NCBI RefSeq assembly: GCF_037975245.1
Contig: NC_092567.1
Location: forward strand, 2,083,714-2,147,713
From: Apostichopus japonicus
Lineage: Eukaryota; Echinodermata; Holothuroidea; Aspidochirotida; Stichopodidae
DNA: 64,000 nucleotides
Reading direction: 5' to 3'
The notes below the pieces were generated by a model. It made no database searches and had not been told where the DNA came from. It was given only the letters and a program-made list of their open reading frames with translations. Below, one piece after another: positions 47,985 through 59,850 of this stretch (position 1 is its first letter; each line of letters starts with the position of its first letter). The position numbers and the translations under genes were made by a program.

Positions 47985-48660
47985 TAACGAGGGGGCTCCC
48001 TAATTATAACAGGGTGCCCTCTCGAAGACAGATGTCTAATTACATTACGGAGCCAGGCGCGTAGCCAGGAATTTGCCAAGGGAAGGGCGAAAATGTAGAA
48101 ATTTTTTTCAGAGCCGTAGATACGGCATTGCACACTATCTAAGCGTAGCGCCACCATGGGTTGGCGCGAAGCGTACAAGAACATTTTGGCTGAAAATGCC
48201 TCCCAGATCGCTGGAAATGGCACTTCCCATGCCTTGTAAGTTGCATCTTAGCATTTTCTCTTTTGAAATTACTAGCGATATCATAAAAAACATTTAAAAA
48301 AAAAATAGGCTCAAGGGGGGGGGGGGGGTGCGGCTGCCCCCTTCGCCCCCCCCCCCTTGGCTACGCGCCTGCACGGAGCTCTATATGTAACAGTTCCCTA
48401 ATTACAGCAGGGAGCTCTCTCAAAGTAAGCTCCCCAATTATAGCAGGGAGCTCTATATGTAACAGCTCCCCAATTAAAACAGGGAGCTCTTCTCGGTGAC
48501 AGCTCCCTAATTATAGCAGGGAGCTGTATAGTAACATCTCCTCAATTATAGCAGGGAGCTCTTCCCAGGGACAACTCCCTAATTATATCAGGGAGATCTT
48601 CTCAGTGACAGCTCCATATTTAAAGCAGGGAGCTCTCTAATCTCCGGCTCCCTAATTATG
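47985..48660. repeat. AGCTCCC/GGGAGCT minisatellite split by a MITE
   Basis: Units of about 38 bp combine AGCTCCCTAATTATAGCAG with GGGAGCTCT and a variable AGTGACAGC joint; at least seven lie at 48376-48655 and two at 47990-48053. AGCTCCC and GGGAGCT pair into a hairpin in each unit. The MITE at 48054-48371 interrupts it. Confidence 0.75.
48054..48371 (+). mobile_element. hAT-like MITE (318 bp) with 8-bp target duplication
   Basis: Ends CAGGCGCGTAGCCAGG and (inverted) CAGGCGCGTAGCCAAGG. Flanks TACGGAGC and CACGGAGC match at 7 of 8. It carries the hairpin core at 48135-48230 and poly(dG)/poly(dC) near its right end. A simple, near-complete reference copy of the family. Confidence 0.85.
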
Positions 48661-49120
48661 ATTAATTAATTACAATTATGATATATACTCATTATATATT
48701 ATGACAGATCCAAGTTATACCAAAGAACTCAGTGACAGCTCCCTTTCTTTTCAGTGTGTGACAGTTCCTTGTAAGGTATGGAGCAACACAGAGACTACAT
48801 TGTATGGCCAGATAGTCACGTACTACAGCTCTAAAGTGGAGGACACATTCAAACCTGTCCATGGATGGATTTAGTTAGGAACCTGAACCTTTGCAGAATG
48901 ACTAGAGGCGAACTAAAGATTTTATAAAGGAGAGGATGATGCCCTGTGGTCATTCAAGCCGACTATCACGTAGTGGTTCTGCCCCCCCCCCCACCCCAAT
49001 AAAAGTTTAAACGTCAATTGGTGCATATTGAGGCGCATTTAAAATATAAATGTTATCCATATAAGTAGCTCTAAACGCAAGGATTTGCTAATAAATACTT
49101 TTTGAGGTTGAAAAAGGTTC
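48661..49120. other. Non-coding, nothing recognised
   Basis: No protein-like frame; one poly(dC) stretch near 48980. Confidence 0.35.
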
Positions 49121-49124
49121 GCCC

Positions 49125-49335
49125 AACAACCATTCGCCCAACTGCCATTTCGCCCAACCTTACCATTTCGCCCAACCAGCCTGGTCATTTCGCATAAACA
49201 GCCTGGTCATTTCGCCCAACCAGCCTGGTCATTTCGTCCAACCAGCCTGGTCATTTCGCCCAACTAGCCTGGTCATTTCGCCCAACCAGCCTGGTCATTT
49301 CGCCCACCCAGTCTGGTCATTTCGCCCAACCTTGA
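49125..49335 (+). repeat. 22-bp minisatellite (CAGCCTGGTCATTTCGCCCAA)
   Basis: About seven units of CCTGGTCATTTCGCCCAACCA with small drift, preceded by related GTTCGCCCAAC words. Confidence 0.85.
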
Positions 49336-49349
49336 TTAAATATGATACT

Positions 49350-49620
49350 TTAGTAAGGAAACATTCGGGAATTTTTAACGTTACGGGATACGAACCGAAT
49401 ATTAAGGAAACTTGAGGATGGATCAGTGTTTTAGGGGTTAGGTTTGATAAGTTTGATAGTAAACGTTCGGGAATTGTTAACGTTACGGGATACGAACCGA
49501 ATATTAAGGAAACGTTAAGTCGTGGTTAAATTTATTACATATGTGGTTACATATGTGGTTACATTGATATATTATATCAATCGCAGTTGGGCGAATATTA
49601 TATCAATCGCAGTTGGGCGA
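49350..49620 (+). repeat. Local duplications next to the 22-bp minisatellite
   Basis: A ~50-bp block with AACGTTACGGGATACGAACC and GAATATTAAGGAAAC occurs at about 49373 and 49470. ATATTATATCAATCGCAGTT, followed by GGGCGA, occurs twice at 49568-49620. GGGCGAAATGG mirrors the minisatellite word CATTTCGCCC, so the block is bounded by inverted words. Confidence 0.65.
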
Positions 49621-50349
49621 AATGGTTGTTGGGCAAAGTGACCAGAAAGCGGTATAATTATTCACCGGCTGAACGCCATAACAATTCCGTGAAGGACGAC
49701 GGTCGGTCGACCACCCTTCCCCCCTCCTCCTCCCCCTCCCCCTTTGGCTTGCCATTGTTTGTAGAGAATATACCATACACAAGGGTTATCGTTAACTGTC
49801 GTTACTTAATATATTATAATAATAATAATAATGAACCGTACTTATATTGTTGACAATTGTTTACGACAGGTTCTCTTAGTTAGTATTGATTGCCTATACA
49901 AGCTATATTATGTGGTATGACCGAATGACGTCATATTTACCTACTTTGTATGTAATGGGTCAAAATGCTGACTGGAAATTGAAGAAAACAATCGTCCCAA
50001 CCTTAAACTTAAATGACTTCTCACATCACTTTACAATAGCAAGCCTAAAAAAGAGTCTATAGGTAGGGATTGCTAGGGTGTAATGGACCTTCCTTCACTG
50101 AAAAAATAAACTAGTCAATATTGCCACGGACTAACGTTAAATTAGTCTGTAACGTTAGTCAATGCACACGGACTTGCAAAAGTCTTCGTTTCATCGCTGC
50201 TTCTTAGTCAGTTTACACTGACTAAGGAAAATATAATCGCAGCTTAGTCGGTGGCGACGGACTAAGGTATTTTAACCCATGGACTAAGAACTATACGGAC
50301 ACCCGATTTACGCCATAATCGTAGCTTAGTCGGTGTCGACGGACTAATG

Positions 50350-51990
50350 TATTTTAACCCAATTCGATTCACTTCAATTTGGAAACCGAGAGGCAACGGC
50401 AGCTTGCTGGACTTGGCATAGTTTCATACGATCACTCTAAGCAACTTTCAACCGTAAATCACCCAAGAAGGTCTTTAGAAGAATGGAGGTATTAACTGCC
50501 ATCATCGCCGTACCTGTTATTCCTTTAACTTGAAGGTAAAATTAAAGTTAATTGTTAGGCCACTGGCACTAGTACTGTATTATGGTTAGTGTAACGCTAC
50601 CGTTGCCACGCTGGCGTTTCGCAATACACAAGTGCAATGACAGTGAGTAGCCTATAGGCTTCTACTGGGTACTGCAGTGCATTCTCAACACTAAAGTGTG
50701 CATTCTAAACACCAATTAACAATGTGTTATGTGTGTATTGGGCTAGATTGAACAGTGGCACATAATCTTCTAATTTATTCCCAAACAAATGCTGGAACTA
50801 TAAGTCTCAATAGTTTATTTGAAGTCTACACTCATTTGGTAAAGATTTCCTGTAATTTCCCATGTGAATCTAAATGGGTAGGCTTTGTGATATTGAATAA
50901 GCAAGGCTAGACCTTCAAACGTACAGTCACAGTAGGCTGAACAAATTATGTTGGCTAGTCAACAGTATTATATGTTGCGAGCAGTCAGGATGCACGCTTC
51001 AGTTCTATTTAACCTTTTCATTTATCATTTCTTAGTATTTAATTTCCGGTCACGCCCAGGAAACAATTGCGACATTCCTTCACGGTCGACTTGTTTACTG
51101 TAAGAAGTATTAACCGTTTTTTCTCAGGAAAGCTTGATAGTCTGAAGTTATTATAACATGTGCTTTTAGTATACTGCCAAAAGAGTAAGTTGTTGTATTT
51201 GTATTGATATTTTATGTAGAAGTAACGGAAAATTTAGTATGTTTAGTTTGGTCTAATTGCACGTTTTTTTTTCTGTCCAATGTAGTGCAGGGTTCACTTG
51301 CGCGAATTCAAATTATTCTGTTTATGTATATGTATATGCATCGATTCGTAGATTATGATGTTTTTTTTGACATTTATTTGTAATTCAAGCATATCTGTTT
51401 AGTAGCAAAGTTTAAAGGTTAAGATTAATTAGTTTTCTCTTTTTGATCCTAGATTGAATGAAACTCATTGACGTAAATAATAGATCAGATGATACAGTTT
51501 AACGCAGTTGCTAAAACTCTGGGTATTCTCTAGTCTTCGCCGGTCCATTATATACTTTAGTACTACTAGTAAGACTAAATCAAAACGACCGAAAGACAAA
51601 CTTAGTGTAACAAAGTACTGATTCTCCTCTAGCCTATAGTCTAAACAGGCTTGTTATGTGAGCAAGCAAAATAACAACTAAAAACAATTAGGCCTATAAA
51701 TAAGTTGGCTCAGTGCATTTCTGTTTCTAAAATTTTATATTTTTAAAGATCATAAAAACAAACAAAGATTTAGCCCATGTTTTATTATCTCTGTATTCTG
51801 GGCATTTGATTCTGGTTGCAATGGTGATGACACTCTCGTTCAAATTTTCAGCTTTATACAGTCTGCTTCAAACTTTGGGATTGTTTTTTGAGACTATAGT
51901 GGAAGCAAATCTCACATAACTTTGTGGTGACAACTTTATTTAATTTTTTTTTCAAATGATGAATACTTTGCTGTTTCTTTTTTCCAGCAG
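50350..51990. other. Internal stretch of the candidate large element
   Basis: No long protein-like frame. It may be intron of whatever gene the exon at 51991 belongs to. Confidence 0.3.
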
Positions 51991-52122
51991 GAATTGAAAA
52001 GCCAAATATCTAAGTCAAGGGTGAGGTTTCCTGTGATGAACGACACCAGTGTGGAGGCAACAACAGAAGAGGAGAACTGTGTTATATATGGCTTAAAGAC
52101 ATGTTTTAAGATGATATATTAG
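51991..52122 (+). CDS. Candidate terminal exon, unrecognised
   Basis: After a strong acceptor (CTGTTTCTTTTTTCCAGCAG) the frame is open for 43 codons to a TAG at 52120: ELKSQISKSRVRFPVMNDTS, then TTEEENCVIYGL. The composition is protein-like and charged, but I know no family match. Without an upstream partner exon the call is weak. Confidence 0.25.
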   Translation, partial: ELKSQISKSRVRFPVMNDTSVEATTEEENCVIYGLKTCFKMIY

Positions 52123-52335
52123 TACCCTTCGCAGAACAAAAGAGTTTATCCAAGAGTCCAAAAAGCAAAGGAACAAGTACCATAGAGAAAAAAGATGGAA
52201 GAGTGAGTTTAACTATTGTACCCAACTGTTTAATGATATTAAAGATACTTTTCATAACCTGTTTTAAAAAAAAAACAGTCTAGTATATCATTTACGTGCA
52301 AGCTTCATAAGTTTGGTCAAATTTTCACTGATCTG

Positions 52336-54142
52336 TAGAGCGGGAGTCCAGAGGGTTTGGTTAGCTGGGAAGGTAACCAATTGCCTGGTACATCACAATG
52401 TTCACAATGCATTCCTGTATATGAAACCTGACGACTGGCAAACCGACTGTGGTGGATGTGGCTGGGAGAGCAATTTTAAAGTCACCTAATAGCTAACCTA
52501 GATCAGCTTTCATGGTAACCACATCAAAGTAAGAACAATGTGTCAGGTATGGCCCCAAGAGCAACAAATGACCATCGCCAGTAATTATTGGTGGTGGGGT
52601 ACCCCTGCCAGTGATCAACAATTGACCCCTCACGGCTGACCTAGGTCAGCTCATGAGGTAACCACTTGAAACCTACTGGAAAATGTTGGTTAGGACTTCT
52701 GATACAAGGGATGGGCATTGCCAGTAATTTTTATTGGTGGGGTACCCCTGCCAGTAGACCCCCAATATGCCCATCCCCTCATTGACCTAGGTGAGCTCAT
52801 GATTTGACCAGTTGAAACCTACAGGAAAATGATAGGTATCACTTCATATGTAAGGATGGGCATTTCCAGTATTTTATATTGGTGGGCCACCACTGCCAGA
52901 GTCCGCCCATCCCTTACATATAGAATCCTGTCAATCATTTTCCAGTAGTTTTCAACTGGTTAAATTATGAGCTGGCCTAGATCAAAGGGGGGGGGGGGCA
53001 TTTTGGGGGTCTACTGGCAGGGGTACCCCCCAATATAAATTACTGGAAATGCCCATCCCTTACATATAGAGTCCTGCCAATCATTTTACAGTAGTTTTCA
53101 ACTGGTTACCTCATGAGCTAATCTAGGTCAATGGGGGATGGGCATTTTGGGGGTCTACTGGCAGGGTTACCCCACCAATGTAAATGACTGGAAATGCCCA
53201 TCCCTTACATATGAAGTGATACCTATCATTTTTCCGGTAATTTTTCAACTGGTTATCTCATGAGCTGACCTAGGTCAATGAGGGAATGGGCATTTTGGGG
53301 GTCTACTGGCAGGGGTACCCCCCCCCAATATAAATTACTGGAAATGCCCATCCCTTACATATAGAGTCCTGCCAATCATTTTACAGTAGTTTTCAACTGG
53401 TTACCTCATGAGCTAATCTAGGTCAATGGGGGATGGGCAAATCGGGGGTCTACTGGCAGGGTTACCCCACCAATGTAAATGACTGGAAATGCCCATCCCT
53501 TACATATGAAGTGATACCTATCATTTTCCAGTAATTTTTCAACTGGTTATCTCATGAGCTGACCTAGGTCAATGAGGGAATGGGCATTTTGGGGGTCTAC
53601 TGGCAGGGGTACCCCCCCCCCCCCAATATAAATTACTGGAAATGCCCATCCCTTACATATAGAGTCCTGCCAATCATTTTACAGTAGTTTTCAACTGGTT
53701 ACCTCATGAGCTAATCTAGGTCAATGGGGGATGGGCATTTTGGGGGTCTACTGGCAGGGTTACCCCACCAATGTAAATGACTGGAAATGCCCATCCCTTA
53801 CATATGAAGTGATACCTATCATTTTCCAGTAATTTTTCAACTGGTTATCTCATGAGCTGACCTAGGTCAATGAGGGAATGGGCATTTTGGGGGTCTACTG
53901 GCAGGGGTACCCCCCCCCAATATAAATTACTGGAAATGCCCATCCCTTACATATGAAGTGATACCATTTTCCAGTAGTTTTCAACTGGTTACATCATGAG
54001 CTCATCTAGGTCAATGGGGGATGGGCATTTTGGGGGTCTACTGGCAGGGTTACCCCACCAATGTAAATGACTGGAAATGCCCATCCCTTACATATGAAGT
54101 GATACCTATCATTTTCAAAAATGATAGGTATCACTTCATATG
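52336..54142. mobile_element. Second ~146-bp-unit array, with an orientation flip
   Basis: The left end TAGAGCGGGAGTCCAGAGGG and the first ~550 bp are the reverse complement of the right arm of 40008-41636. After about 52890 the units run in the forward orientation. From 53030 two unit types (TATAGAGTCCTGCC and TATGAAGTGATACC) alternate as a ~295-bp dimer. The array ends in a near-perfect palindrome at 54091-54142. Confidence 0.75.
54091..54142. repeat. Near-perfect palindrome, ~25-bp arms
   Basis: Left arm CATATGAAGTGATACCTATC plus ATTTT is followed within about two bases by its exact complement. The DNA could extrude a cruciform. The left arm is ordinary array sequence; the right arm is an inverted copy. 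Confidence 0.9.
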
Positions 54143-54394
54143 GAACCCTTGCCCAAGATTCAACTTTGCATTATTGTGCAGTGCTATACTTTTGCGATTC
54201 ATGTTTGATCCATTAACTTGTCTTAACTTTGTTGGAATAAAATCATATTTTCAGATTTTTGTTCACAGTGATTTCTTCTCTATCTGTCGAAAGTCAGCCT
54301 TTGTAGACATCAGAAGTTTTATCAGAAATAAATACTGCCAACGTACACATTATTTGTGTTTCTTCTGCTCTCTTTTCTTTCAGTGATGCTAGTC

Positions 54395-54755
54395 AGTGAA
54401 ACTAGTCGGGTTTAATTCTTTCAGTGATTCTAGTCAGTGCAACTAGTCAGTCGATACCGACTAAGAAAGGTTAGTCGGGAGAGGCACCATCCTGACTTAT
54501 GTAAAACCTGCTATAAACTAGTCGGTGGCTCATATAAATTAGTCGGTAAAGACCGACTAATGTCACCAACTAATGTAACTGACTAATATACATTTACCGA
54601 CTAAGAAATTGTTGATCGACTAAGCTGACGGACTAAGATGACCGACTAAGAAATCCAACTGACTAAGGAATAAATTAGTCGGTATAGCAACTGACTAAGG
54701 CTATGTTAGTCGGGAGAGGCACCAGATGGACTAACGTTATGTTAGTCGGTGAACC
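54395..54755. repeat. TTAGTCGG/CCGACTAA cluster, right
   Basis: More than ten copies of TTAGTCGG or its complement in about 360 bp, mixed with CTAGTCAGT variants and two GTTAGTCGGGAGAGGCACCA blocks. Self-complementary, no coding. Confidence 0.75.
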
Positions 54756-54924
54756 AATTTAAGTTTTCAGTGTTCAGAAGCAATCATTCGATTTATAAAG
54801 GGATTTAATTGGTTTTCTTGGTGGTGTCCGACATAAATGATACTGCTATGGTTGAATCTTTTTTTCCTGATTAATAACAAATTTTACTCTGCAGATCAAG
54901 GTATTTACGTTTTCTTTTTTTTAA

Positions 54925-55254
54925 AGAATTCCTCAAGCGGCTGAGTGACCAATATATTAGTGAACTTTGTATGATGTATAGGGCCAGAGACTGTATGATT
55001 CGTTTCTGTCCATGACGTATACCCAACCATTCATAATTCATGTTCGCCTTTACATACAGAACATTTACGCACAAGGTAATTTAAACCATAATTCACTGAA
55101 AATGATGTATTTATACCCTCTCATGTGTATGTATCTGGTTGATGATTATTCATGAGATGCTGATTATATTGTTTACTGTTTAATACTTAAAATCCTCTTT
55201 TTCTTTGTTTTTCGTTGTTTTTCATTCCCAGCCATTTTTCTGTTGTTCATATAT
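54925..55254 (+). repeat. Left part of the repeat split by the 55255 MITE
   Basis: Collinear with 42530-42872. The sequence resumes after the MITE at 57000 (TATATACTTGTATAAT). Confidence 0.75.
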
Positions 55255-56999
55255 CAGGCGCGTATCCAGGGGGGGGGCGTTGGGGGCGCGCGCCCCCCGG
55301 GTAAGAAAAAGAGGAGAGAAAAAAGAGAAGAAAAAAGGAAAAAAGAGGGGGGGGAAAGAAAAAAGAGGTGAAAAAAGAGGAGGAGGAGAGGAAGGAAGGG
55401 AAAAGAAAAGAAGGAGAGAAAAAGGAGAAACGGAGGGAGTAGAAGATAAACGCCAAGACAACGGGAAGAGAAATAGGAACAGTGACATCATTATAGCGCT
55501 GATCCCTATTATATACACATGGCTGGGTAGCCAGTGACGGATCGAGGATTTCGGAAGGGGCGTGCGCCTCACCCTACCCCTTACACCGACAACTCCATTT
55601 TTTGACGTTTCCATTTTTCCTCTCTCACTAATGTATTTATATATGTATATATACTATATATGGTCTATCATAACGCGTGTGTGCATGGACGCCTTAAACA
55701 ATTGTGCTATGAAACCAACTGTGGCTGGTCTCGAACTCGACCGAGTCGTCGGGGAACATGACGCAATTCGGGAATGGGGCGACCGCCGCCGCCCCCCCCC
55801 CCCCCCGAGCATATTTTTGTTTTTATGATATCGCTAGTAAATTCGAAATAGAAAATGCTTAGATGCAACTTACAAGGCATGGGAAGTGTCATTTCCAGCG
55901 ATCTGGGAGGCATTTTCAACCAAAATTTTGTTGTACGCTTCGCGCCAACTCGTGGTGGCGCTACACTTAGATAGTTTGCCTACAGGCTTCGGCCATCCCT
56001 TGGCAAATTATCCGCTAAGCGCCTGTTCGAATTTGTAAAGCAAACAGCAGATATCACATATCAGTGAGCATGAAAATGGCGTTCCAGGATGTACGACCTC
56101 AAAACTGTCTATGTGTGTATAGTCAAAGGCGAAGGAGCTTAATTTGATTTGGGGAGCTGTAACGACTTGCCCGAACAATATAACCAACATTTTCGCGCGC
56201 TCCGCGCGCGTTCACCATCTCAATATCATTTAAGCAAGCATCGGTTATTACATCACATGCCATCATGTACCGTACGGTCACTGAAAGTTGCGCAGTATAC
56301 CGCGGGATGCTCATATAAACAACGAATTGTCCTATGTAGATGGAGAAAAGGATGGAGGTCCAATTATGTCAAAACCCTCTTTTACATTAGTAATGGCGAA
56401 TTAGTCGGTCAAGCTTAGAACTTTATTTTAATTACCAAGGAGATAATTTTTAAACTATTCATTTCCTTTAGCTACATCATTGCAATGTATTTTTCTTTCA
56501 GTATAGGTGCCCGAAAAATTCTCAGCATATTGCCCGAATTTTCAGAAAGAAACATTTCGTTAGCCCCCCCCCCCCCGCCTCCTTGACCTATGTGTGTAGT
56601 GCTCGGTTGCGGAAATATCTGGTATTTTTTTCATTTTTTTCAAAAAATGGGCTTAAAACCTTCAAAAGTGGGGCTGTCGGGTATTGTGGGCCGCGACGTA
56701 GAATCACCTACAAAAAGCAATGATCCACAGGAGATGCGATGAGGTCGAACATGATGTGTGACTGGTGACAATCTTCAAAAAGTTTATGGATGGGGAAAAA
56801 AACTATTTCGAAATACTTGGTTCTCAGGCAAAAGTGTACATCTTGTTGGTCATTTTCAAGCCAGAGAAGTGTCATTTCCAGTGATCTGGGGGTATCAAAC
56901 CCAGAAATTTTCTTGTACGCTGCGCGCCAACCGATGGTGGCGCTCCGCTTAGATAGTAATTCGCGCCCCCCGGGTTAGAAAATCCTGGATACGCACCTG
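55255..56999 (+). mobile_element. hAT-like MITE (~1.75 kb) in a repeat with a known empty site
   Basis: Ends CAGGCGCGTATCCAGG and (inverted) CAGGTGCGTATCCAGG. Flanks TTCATATAT and TATATACTTG merge, allowing a TATAT overlap, into the unoccupied sequence TTCATTTATACTTG at 42867-42880 with one mismatch. Inside are a polypurine tract (55305-55455), an internally nested minus-strand element (about 55776-56026), and hairpin cores at 55880-55974 and 56864-56956. Long frames over the polypurine tract are artefacts of composition. Confidence 0.8.
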
Positions 57000-57049
57000 T
57001 ATATACTTGTATAATAATGCTTTATATATAAAATTATACATTGTTAGAC

Positions 57050-57650
57050 TCCAGCTGAACTTAAACGAGTGAGTTATTGTTGTTTTGTTTGTACAATGCA
57101 TTTATATTTACACTATTAAACTAAGGATTTTGTTAATACTACTCCGTATGTAAAGTACCTGTTAGAATTGTAATCTAAACCACGCTACCTATTAGTTTGG
57201 TATCTCGGTACATGTTATCACGAAACAGTGTTTTGCTCCCAAATGTCTCAGAAAACAGTGTGTGTTAACTAACCCTCAACGACTTGTCTGTTTGTTCGAT
57301 GTTGTTAGTATTTACATACAATGTGCTAGTTGTACACAGTTTCCATAGTACAAAGTAAGCCTATATTTCACTCGATATACGATGAAAAACGTGACCCACT
57401 ACATGGAGCCACACATGGAGTCACATATATAGTGGAATTACTAGGGATGGGATGGTGATGGGGGCGTGATGGTTAAAGACCGTGTTTGTTCTATCTTTCC
57501 TTACATTCAGTGCATAGCCCTGTACACGCAGTAGCTTAATATCATGGAATTGGATTGCGTTGAAGATGGAGTGTTCTTGTGACGTGAATTAGTATAATAA
57601 CACAATTAAAGGTGATATTCGTTGTACCGACAGACCGAATACCTGGAGTG
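57050..57650. other. Non-coding, nothing recognised
   Basis: No protein-like frame and no repeat copy noticed. Confidence 0.35.
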
Positions 57651-57869
57651 TCAAAGGGAGGTGTGTGGGTCTGAAGGGGCGACTGGAGGGAGGAAGGGGA
57701 GGGGGGGGGGGGCGGAGCATCATCACATCTTTCTTAGTTCACTTGTTAGATCAAGATATTCTTCAGTGACGACGACACCAGCTCCACTCATCAACGATTG
57801 TACTTTAATACATTACTGGGTCATTCGGCTTGATCCTTTGTTAGCCAAACAATGGGAGGTAGTCAAATG

Positions 57870-58030
57870 TTCCATTTTTAATGAAATTCATATTTTCAGT
57901 AAACGTTTGGTGTCGACATTTCTAGATAAACGTCAAAACTTCATGAGAAACGTTACAATTTCTATAAAGCGTGGAAAGTTGCGATATCAGTCTAAATTGT
58001 TCTATAAGAAAAATTAAATATCAGAAATAA
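57870..58030. repeat. Degenerate short tandem repeats, like 7580-7985
   Basis: Words such as CGACATTTCTAGATAAACGTC and AAACGTTACAATTTCTATAA repeat with drift. They explain the 131-codon open frame covering this stretch, which I do not regard as a gene. Confidence 0.35.
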
Positions 58031-58309
58031 AACCACAAAATGTCAACATGTAAAATCGTTTTTGTTTTCGAAAATAATAGTCAAAAGTCGAGGTATAAGC
58101 AGGGTTAATTCGACCAAGAATGTTTTAAAAAAAAATCCGGGATCAATGTTCCTTCTGAGCAACCCTCAGATATTATATTGCGTACTTGGTAATAACAGTC
58201 GGAGCGGATGTTGCCACCTGGTACAGCTAACACCAACAGACACAATGAAACCCAGACAATAATGTTTCATACTATAATGTATACCTCTATTATTACAGTT
58301 TAGATTCTT

Positions 58310-58640
58310 TCAAGGGGTGGCAGACATATATTTGAGTGTCTACTCCCCTCTTGTAGCTACCCTTCTGCTCCTCCACTGCCCTCCATTATGATACAAGATT
58401 AGTCTCTGTACAGAGTAAATAAATCTTTGATTTTGTATTAACGTCATATTTGCGTATTGAGAGAGTGGAAGTACACCGGTTTTACACTGAATTCAGTTAC
58501 TGCCCAGTGTATATGACTGGGGGTGGCAGACAAATACTTGAGGGCCTATCCTCCTCCCCTAGCTACCCCTCTGCTCCTGCCCTCCATAATGGTACAATAT
58601 TACTTCAGTTGCTGCCCAGTGTATATGACTACTCTTGTAG
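58310..58640. repeat. Two-unit ~205-bp tandem duplication
   Basis: GGGGTGGCAGACA.ATA.TTGAG, then CTAGCTACCC.TCTGCTCC and TGCCCTCCAT.ATG.TACAA occur at about 58315 and 58520 in the same order. Diverged. Confidence 0.6.
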
Positions 58641-58644
58641 ATAA

Positions 58645-59680
58645 GAATTGCCTCCATAGCATTGTAACAAGAGCTCACTGAAACACGACATTCACAGGAC
58701 CCGAAGCACTTGATAAAGATGCCTCGTTAAACATCGGTCGTTGATTATCATTAGGCTTATGTCTAGAATGACTATATAAGCTGCTGTTATACGCGTGACA
58801 TGAGCGAAAGACTTGTGACTTGACTTGACAAACATTGGCTTGATGAAAACACTGTGATAAACTCGGCTCAAAGTTCAGCTTACAGTAACATTTAAATCAA
58901 TAATGTGTCATCTATTGTCATTTGATGATAAACTACTAAAGGAATAGATGATTTTCAGTCGTATAAACCAGTGATTTCCATAAAAAAAACGAAACGTGTT
59001 TCACAAGTTACATATCAGAACATGAGAAAAGGGGACTTTTCAAATAACAGGGCTTCCCGTACTTTAAAGGTTGTTTGTTTTTTGCTTCTTAATATGAATA
59101 TACTTATTCTCGTATCTATATTTCGTTATCATAACCTTACTATATTAATATGAACATATATTTTAACATCTAACCTCCCTTTCGTAATCAGGAACTTGCT
59201 TGCCTATTATTATCGCTATTTACTTAGCCTGCACCACAAACTAAATTTGTAACGTATACTTTACTACCGTTGTATCACAGTCACTGTTTACACAACAAAC
59301 AAATACAAAGATCTTACGAAGTTTACCCAGTGGTATCGTATAATTGTTTCATATTTAGTTGATATTATCATTATTACGATATATGACTAGATATCTTTTA
59401 AAGATTGAAGATAAGATGTTTCAGTTCCATTACGTATTACATCATCTGGCTTTAAAAAGACGGATAACGAAGATTCAAGTTTTTTTCGAAAAGAGGGACA
59501 TATTTTAGATGCGTCCCGATGAACTTTTTAGGGTACCTGTAAAGGGCAATCAAGATAAAAATATATTGTCCCTAATAATTGGCCTTTTCTAAAACAGATA
59601 ACGAAATAATATTCTGAAGCTAACAGTACCTTACATGTTTCATTCTGGTTATATAAACGGCATATGATAATACTTGATAC
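58645..59680. other. Non-coding, nothing recognised
   Basis: AT-rich, no protein-like frame, no repeat partner noticed. Confidence 0.35.
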
Positions 59681-59684
59681 GGTT

Positions 59685-59850
59685 CCCGGACAACTCCCCC
59701 CTGGACGAATTCCCCTGACGATTACCCCCCCCCCCCTCGGAGAATTCCCACTCCGTACAATTCCCAACTATGACAACTTCCCCCGGACAACCCCCCCCCC
59801 CCCCCGGACAAATTCACCAGGACAATCCCCTCCTTGGAAATTCGACGATT
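59685..59850. repeat. Degenerate C-rich ~20-bp repeat (GGACAACTCCCCC)
   Basis: GGACAA(C/T)TCCCCC-like units with poly(dC) expansions near 59727 and 59791. The Pro-rich frame here is an artefact of this. Confidence 0.6.

Larger units (their letters stand above)
50100..54765. mobile_element. Candidate large element bounded by TTAGTCGG/CCGACTAA clusters
   Basis: The left cluster (50125-50350) and the right cluster (54395-54755) are both dense in TTAGTCGG and its complement, and each has a GGACTAACGTTA-type palindrome near its outer edge (50149; 54728). Between them are the candidate exon at 51991 and the ~146-bp array at 52336. Sub-terminal inverted repeat clusters are typical of DNA transposons, but no transposase or target duplication was found. 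Confidence 0.4.

Noticed and set aside
54021-54386. 121-codon plus-strand frame
   Set aside because: The first third is ~146-bp array sequence and the palindrome, and the rest has no recognisable domain or splice support.
55205-55614. 110- and 130-codon frames, Lys/Gly/Glu-rich and Phe/Ser/Pro-rich
   Set aside because: Same polypurine tract artefact in the related MITE copy.
57622-58017. 131-codon open frame on the plus strand
   Set aside because: Crosses a poly(dG) tract and degenerate tandem repeats also seen at 7.6-8.0 kb; no family resemblance.
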